From: JAEDES01 sp045649455
GTDB lineage: Bacteria; Bacillota_I; Bacilli_A; RF39; UBA660
Reading direction: 5' to 3'
Length of the DNA stretch: 13,132 bases
NCBI GenBank assembly: GCA_045649455.1
Contig: JAZRPV010000021.1
Coordinates: 1 to 13,132, forward strand
Each line of letters begins with the position of its first letter. The stretch's first letter is position 1. The notes below the pieces were generated by a model. It was not told where the DNA came from and did no database searches. It saw only the letters and a list, made by a program, of their open reading frames with translations. Of the stretch, positions 13,041-13,132 are shown in pieces. The position numbers were made by a program, and so were the translations under genes.

Positions 13041-13132
13041 CTAGGATAAACGGTTAGGTGTTGTATAAACGTGTTGGTGTACTACTATGTGGGTTGTCTT
13101 ATAACGGTTGGTGCGATTGTTGTACTTAGTCA
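13041..13132. other. non-coding, G/T-rich right terminal region, possible genome-end origin
   Basis: The last 92 bases hold no gene and are strongly skewed: about 27 G against 10 C, and T over A. A motif of about 15 bases occurs three times: ATAAACGGTTAGGTG at 13046-13060, ATAAACGTGTTGGTG at 13065-13079 and TTATAACGGTTGGTG at 13099-13113. GTAC recurs in similar TTGTAC/GTGTAC contexts. Read on the other strand, the end is C/A-rich, like the 5' ends of phi29-type genomes where the terminal protein primes replication. Whether 13132 is the true end cannot be told; no matching inverted repeat is present because the left end is missing. Confidence 0.5.

Noticed and set aside
1..13132. tRNA genes, CRISPR arrays, integrase or insertion sequences
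   Set aside because: None could be seen by reading both strands. Virtually all sequence is accounted for by phage genes in one direction.

Overview
The window is most of a small, all-rightward podovirus genome of the phi29 type (Picovirinae/Salasmaviridae-like: protein-primed replication, short tail). It is AT-rich and has strong AGGAGG-type ribosome binding sites, often overlapping the upstream stop codon. That points to a low-GC Gram-positive host, plausibly a gut Firmicute (inference). TAA, TAG and TGA are all used as stops, so there is no sign of code reassignment. No tRNA, CRISPR array, integrase or insertion sequence is visible. The left edge cuts through a gene, so the left genome end is missing. 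The right edge looks like a non-coding terminus.

Layout. (1) 1-1696: a run of small early genes, mostly unrecognised. They include two related neighbouring small proteins, an 18-bp perfect inverted repeat, a 12-residue basic micro-ORF, a strong structured-RNA candidate at 727-827 and a protein built from two copies of one domain. (2) 1711-4261: a terminal protein candidate followed by a phi29-type family B DNA polymerase. The polymerase reading frame is broken inside catalytic motif A, giving two ORFs that meet at an ATGA overlap. (3) 4264-6152: a promoter, then a lysis cassette: membrane/coiled-coil protein, r1t-like holin, 24-residue membrane peptide, M23 endolysin with an SH3-like tail, and a second divergent M23-like enzyme. 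(4) 6156-12991: a second promoter and the virion genes in phi29 order: scaffold (gp7), major capsid protein with Ig-like domain (gp8), attenuating terminator, tail knob (gp9), portal (gp10), lower collar (gp11), and a beta-helix appendage/tailspike (gp12-like). (5) 12992-13132: a terminator and a G/T-rich, repeat-containing right end.

How it fits together. The terminal protein would prime DNA synthesis by the polymerase at the genome ends. The scaffold and capsid protein build a prohead around the portal. The collar, knob and appendages form the tail, and the holin-like proteins plus M23 enzymes release progeny. No gp16-like packaging ATPase is visible, so it is probably in the missing left part or absent from this fragment. 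The most notable points are the polymerase split at motif A, the hairpin element at 727-827 (pRNA-like or regulatory), two promoters whose predicted start sites fall on the ribosome binding site, and the skewed right terminus.
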